Below are positions 60,367-64,000 of a stretch of 64,000 nt of DNA, in pieces. Within the stretch, counting starts at the first letter, position 1, and each line of letters opens with the position of its first letter. The DNA comes from Paulinella micropora (lineage: Eukaryota; Cercozoa; Imbricatea; Euglyphida; Paulinellidae), in the NCBI GenBank assembly GCA_019918135.1, contig WBZZ01004731.1:5001-69000 (forward strand), given 5' to 3'. The notes beneath the pieces were generated by a model that ran no database searches, was not told the DNA's origin, and worked only from the letters and a program-made list of their open reading frames with translations. The position numbers and the translations under genes were made by a program.

Positions 60367-62775
60367 TCAATTGCAGTTCCAGGGGGGTCCCCCAAGTTTT
60401 GGGTTTTTCCAAAAGACTCTCAAGACAGCCCCCGGTGTAGATGGCGCCCGGCGAGGCTGATTGGCCAAGGCTCCAATAAGTGTCAGTCGCGTAAGCCCGT
60501 GCTCGCTCGCTATACCTAGCATTGCTGCTAGGTCTCGGGCTTGGCGCAGCAAGGCTTCCCAGAACTCTCCAACAACGCCGTCGCTGAGCGCCCTGATAAG
60601 CGGCGCCAGCGCGCAATCGCGGCTATCTTTATTGTCAATGACCTCAGAGGGGAAGTACTGGGTCCCGTTAGCTAACAGCGTCAGGTAGAACAGAACCGCC
60701 AGACTGTCGCGGAGAGCTTCTCCGCCTGCGGCTCCTGCGCCCAAGCGCACTGCCCCGTCCAAGGTTGTTGGTTCTGGGAAAGACAGGGGCTGTTGTGCAA
60801 GCAGCAAAGGCTCCCAGAGCCTGACCTCAACTAGTTCCCGGCCCCGCACCCTACAGCGGTACACTGCAACATGCGAGGTGTCCCAGCGCCCGAACAGAAG
60901 CAAGGGCTCTGAGGTCTGGGCCCGTTGGCAGAGCAAACGCGCATATCTCTGCATGAGCTCGAAAAGTTTCGGCCACGCTTCCCTGGCTACCTCGTGGTCC
61001 GTCAAGTATTCGGCCAGGCTGCCATTATCGTTGGCCTGGCTGTAGCAGGCCAGATAGACCCGTTGCTTTCTTTCTCCGAGGAGGCGACTGAACGCCGGGC
61101 TGGTGCTTGCTCGGAGCCCTGTCCGTCTTGCTTTTGTTTGTTTCAAGGCCTTCAACAGTTTGTTTGCGAGTTTAGAGTTCTCGGCGATACTTGCCAGACG
61201 TACGGACTCGCATGCTCCTATTCGACTTGCATACAAGGCCTCGGTCCAGCTTAAATATCCAGCGGAGTCTTGCATTTCGTGATGAGGTACGAGGCAGCAG
61301 GTAACAATGTCAGTGCGCCTGTGCCCATCCTGCTGCCAAAGCAACAGCCTCCCGTCCAGGACCTCTGCTTTGCCTTCTCCCGAGCTTGCCCTCATGAGCT
61401 TGTTGTACAGCGCGTCTTCGAAATCACTTGTTGTGAGCCAGCCTAGTGCAGAATGTCTTTCCGCTTCGGCCTGCAGTCCCTGAATGAGCCTATCAAAGTC
61501 TCCCGCGGGTTTGCCACATTTGCTACAGGCAAAAACGCTGGGCAGCAAGCCTAAGTACCGCTCGATCGCGCTGGTGAGAGCGGGCGAGCCTGAGCTTGTT
61601 GACGGCGCCTTAGGCCCTACAGGCAAACCTGGTTTGCTCGCTTGGCTTAGACGATGGCCAAGTATGGTTAGGAAGGAATAAGATGCACGTGCCTGAAAAC
61701 GCAGGCTGGCAACCAATACCATAGCGTCCTTCAGCAGCTCAGACAACGCAATGCCGTGGTCTGTGCTGGCGCGGCTTAGGATCTCCTGTAATACCTGCAC
61801 CCCAGCTTGGAATGTCCCGGGAGAAGAGCTGAGGCCGCCCTTGGAATTTGCTAGCAAGGTAACAAACACACCCACGCTCAGCCAGATTGTTCCTCCTGGC
61901 GAGGGCCCCGTTTGATCGCTCAGCAGCTCTAGAGACCATTGGCTTAGCTCGCTGGCTGGCGAGTCAGAACGGGCCTCCTCCTTTGTGAGGCTTGCACTCC
62001 TGAATAAAACGCATATCCGGGTGACGTCTCTCTTCTTGTCGTAGACAAGGAAATCGGTCGGATATTGATCGACCACCACTGCATCGGCCTTAGGGTCAGA
62101 TATTAGCAGCTCCCGGAAAAGCCTCGCATAGCCCTTGATTGTGGCGTACATCGCCCGCCACGCGCTGAGCAAGATTTCGTGCTTTCCTTCGTTACGGACT
62201 AACCAGACGAGCAGGTTACTCTCTGCGTACGCCGCCCTGTCGCGAAATAAGTACACGCGCCGCTTCCCACCGGGACTCTGCAAAGGCGACCGAATGGCCT
62301 TGTCCGCTTTTGCTAGGAGACAAGCCCTGTCGGTTTCGAGCCTAACCTTGCATGTACCACCCAGCACGCTGGAAGTGTCAGCAGACATCTTAAGCTGGCG
62401 GTGTTCGAGGGGTAATCTTTGCAGGAAACTCACAAAGGCCTTTAGTTCGCGCTGCTCCACTTCGCTGTAGACGCTGTCTTTGCCGGCACCGATATCACTG
62501 TCCTGCATGGCGTTTGCCCACCTTACGCGCGCCTTGGCCATATCCTCGCTGTCGTACACAGAAAAACCGAAGCGGTGCACTACGGTGGCTTCGTCGTCGC
62601 TGGGGAAAATGAGTATATGTCGTGTACCTTGAGCGAGCCAGCTGTTAGGCTCGGACGCTGCATTCTCGAACAGACAATCGTTCGATTCTCTGCCGCACAA
62701 TTCTGTGTGTTTTTGGGCTCTGGCAAGCAAGACCTGTTCCAGCCGCTCCTGTAGTTCAATGAGTAAACTGGACAT
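60367..62775 (-). CDS. Unknown 802-residue protein with internal duplication
   Basis: Start taken at 62775 (MSSLLIELQERLEQ); the frame is open 31 residues further, but that part is low complexity. Two halves resemble each other: around residues 175-330 (RRVYLFRDRAAY, then IKGYARLFRELL and VFVTLLANSKG) and around 570-730 (QRVYLACYSQAND, then MQRYARLLCQRA and LFYLTLLANGTQ). The preceding segments (SVYDSEDMAKARVRWANAM and EMQDSAGYLSWTEALYASR) also correspond. A CSKCGKPAGD pair between the halves could bind zinc. No known family recognised. A G10 run lies about 75 bases upstream. The frame looks whole. Confidence 0.65.
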   Translation of the reverse strand: MSSLLIELQERLEQVLLARAQKHTELCGRESNDCLFENAASEPNSWLAQGTRHILIFPSDDEATVVHRFGFSVYDSEDMAKARVRWANAMQDSDIGAGKDSVYSEVEQRELKAFVSFLQRLPLEHRQLKMSADTSSVLGGTCKVRLETDRACLLAKADKAIRSPLQSPGGKRRVYLFRDRAAYAESNLLVWLVRNEGKHEILLSAWRAMYATIKGYARLFRELLISDPKADAVVVDQYPTDFLVYDKKRDVTRICVLFRSASLTKEEARSDSPASELSQWSLELLSDQTGPSPGGTIWLSVGVFVTLLANSKGGLSSSPGTFQAGVQVLQEILSRASTDHGIALSELLKDAMVLVASLRFQARASYSFLTILGHRLSQASKPGLPVGPKAPSTSSGSPALTSAIERYLGLLPSVFACSKCGKPAGDFDRLIQGLQAEAERHSALGWLTTSDFEDALYNKLMRASSGEGKAEVLDGRLLLWQQDGHRRTDIVTCCLVPHHEMQDSAGYLSWTEALYASRIGACESVRLASIAENSKLANKLLKALKQTKARRTGLRASTSPAFSRLLGERKQRVYLACYSQANDNGSLAEYLTDHEVAREAWPKLFELMQRYARLLCQRAQTSEPLLLFGRWDTSHVAVYRCRVRGRELVEVRLWEPLLLAQQPLSFPEPTTLDGAVRLGAGAAGGEALRDSLAVLFYLTLLANGTQYFPSEVIDNKDSRDCALAPLIRALSDGVVGEFWEALLRQARDLAAMLGIASEHGLTRLTLIGALANQPRRAPSTPGAVLRVFWKNPKLGGPPWNCN

Positions 62776-62834
62776 GGGTGGGCTCTCTTCTTTTCTTTTT
62801 CTGTTACATAACTCGTTTGGAAAAAGAGGGGCCG

Positions 62835-63004
62835 GGGGAGGGAAGAAAAGGGGGGGGGGAGAAGGCACGTCCTCCCCTTGGCCCGCTTTCTCCTCCGCTT
62901 ATTTATCCATAACTCGTGTCAAGAGACCGTGCGCGCGGCCTGTTGGTACATATGTATATTATAGAGGTAAGAAACGAGAGACAAGTTTGATTCAAACTGC
63001 GACC
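62835..63004. promoter_or_regulatory. Divergent region with G-run tract
   Basis: A G10 run near 62850, then AT-rich sequence with GTATATTATAGAGGTAAGAA about 45 bases before the ATG at 63005. Likely serves both neighbours. Confidence 0.4.
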
Positions 63005-64000
63005 ATGCGGAGGTCGTCCATGGTGTGGTGGTGGGTGTTAGTGCGGGCTCTGCTTGTGGGTGGCGCTTTTGTTTGCAAGGTTGTGACTAATTCTAGTACT
63101 ACTGGCAGTCCTGTTGATACGACTTCCCGACCAAAGCTGCCTGTACCGTACTGGATCGACTGGCGCGGCACATCCACTAGTTGTACAAGCTTGGATGCAT
63201 TGATCACCTGTGCCAACGGCGCTTCAACGAACGAAGCCGCTTATGGCGGGGGGGCTGCGCCTTGCCGGCGCGCGTGGCTTTTGGCGGATGCTATGAGCAA
63301 AAGCGGGACCACCCCTCTGAAGACTGTCACTCCTCTTGTCAGCGATTGCGTTTTCTTAGGGTACGATATTATCTATGGGCGGCTCATCAACGGCATTCCG
63401 GAGGACCAAGTCTGCACTACGGGTTTGGCAACCGGGGAGCTTCCCAGCGGGTATTTCATATACGTTTTACAAACACTCTCGTTGCGTAAAAAAGACTCCT
63501 TGCCTGGCCCCACCACGTGGATCAACCCTATAAAAGCTGTTTTTCCTGCACAGTGCGCCGCGGGCTGGGTGGCAAATTCTACCACCGGCATGTGTGCAGG
63601 ACCCGTGCTCCCCACAACCAGCCCCTCTCCTTCTCCCGCGCGCAGCCCCTCCGCGGGTACTATTGATTGTGTCTCTGGACGCACCACATTGGCTGCGATA
63701 GCCGAATGCTATCAGAGCCGCTACATGCCCAAAGCTTCGTTCTCGAGTGCTCCGTACCCCAACAGCAACGAAGCGGCCGATCTGCGAGCGGCTATGCGGG
63801 CTTTGCTAAACAACAATGGAAACTGCAAGGGGGTGCAGCTCGGCAGTTCGATTGCTGCGCACATGGCCGTGTACCCGTTTGTCGACAGTAAGTACGGGAC
63901 ACAGTACTGCGTGTTGCTGGATGTCAGCGATGCCGATGGCAACGGCAAGTACGACAGGGGCTTCGGTTTGGTCGTGGTGGCAGACCGGAGAGTAGACATC
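63005..64000 (+). CDS. Secreted Cys-rich protein, copy 3 (runs off the window)
   Basis: Open from the ATG at 63005 to the window edge, at least 332 residues. The hydrophobic leader (VWWWVLVRALLVGGAFVC) acts as a signal peptide. It has almost no Ser/Thr repeat section; the conserved domain starts at residue 54 (YWIDWRGTSTSC). Cys spacing, the QCAAGWV motif, a short Ser/Pro linker and the DVSDADGNGKYD stretch follow copies 1 and 2, at roughly half identity, so it is the oldest branch of the trio. The absence of the mucin-like region shows that the C-terminal domain is the functional core. Confidence 0.65.
   Translation, partial: MRRSSMVWWWVLVRALLVGGAFVCKVVTNSSTTGSPVDTTSRPKLPVPYWIDWRGTSTSCTSLDALITCANGASTNEAAYGGGAAPCRRAWLLADAMSKSGTTPLKTVTPLVSDCVFLGYDIIYGRLINGIPEDQVCTTGLATGELPSGYFIYVLQTLSLRKKDSLPGPTTWINPIKAVFPAQCAAGWVANSTTGMCAGPVLPTTSPSPSPARSPSAGTIDCVSGRTTLAAIAECYQSRYMPKASFSSAPYPNSNEAADLRAAMRALLNNNGNCKGVQLGSSIAAHMAVYPFVDSKYGTQYCVLLDVSDADGNGKYDRGFGLVVVADRRVDI

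Overview
The window joins two very different kinds of DNA. Positions 1 to about 17,300 look like the chromosome of a microsatellite-rich eukaryote. They hold an intron-containing gene resembling a fungal-type (FunK1) protein kinase, a palindromic satellite, several simple-repeat arrays and one LTR retroelement (5421-16748) with two 620-bp LTRs in which I see no difference. The kinase suggests a fungal host, but one gene cannot prove it.

From about 17,314 to the right edge the DNA is GC-rich, compact, on both strands and apparently intronless. Tracts of G and C runs punctuate it. The gene set is that of a large double-stranded DNA virus: an archaeo-eukaryotic/UL52-like primase, an origin-binding-protein-like SF2 helicase, RING, BTB, F-box/LRR, ankyrin, Sel1 and NHL repeat proteins, a protein kinase, a membrane-anchored glycosidase-like protein and three large secreted surface-type proteins. 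I read it as an endogenous giant-virus-like (nucleocytovirus or mirusvirus-like) region. No capsid, polymerase or packaging ATPase lies in the window, so the family is undecided. Several genes look broken, others look whole, so it is treated as a fossil of mixed state. An assembly chimera at the junction cannot be excluded from sequence alone.

Layout of the virus-like part: 17.4-20.1 kb, glycosidase-like protein and two tandem RING paralogues; 20.3-22.9 kb, a small protein with a histone H3 tail sequence, divergent from a GRDP-like protein; 22.9-31.4 kb, LRR, ankyrin and unknown proteins; 31.4-34.4 kb, a membrane protein, an NHL propeller and Sel1 remains; 34.8-40.8 kb, helicase and primase; 41-47.3 kb, kinase remains, BTB, RING and unknown proteins; 47.9-50 kb, head-to-head LRR genes; 50-55.2 kb, a gene-poor island of long repeats and stem-loops; 55.3-64 kb, three paralogous secreted proteins around an internally duplicated 802-residue protein.

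The main points for a second look are the H3-tail protein (tail kept at K4, R8, S10, T11, R17 and K18, but with T at position 9 and H at 14), the G-run/C-run tracts just upstream of most start codons, the stem-loop array at 50-55 kb, a dispersed hairpin element, and a short palindrome found six times, including in frame inside the primase.
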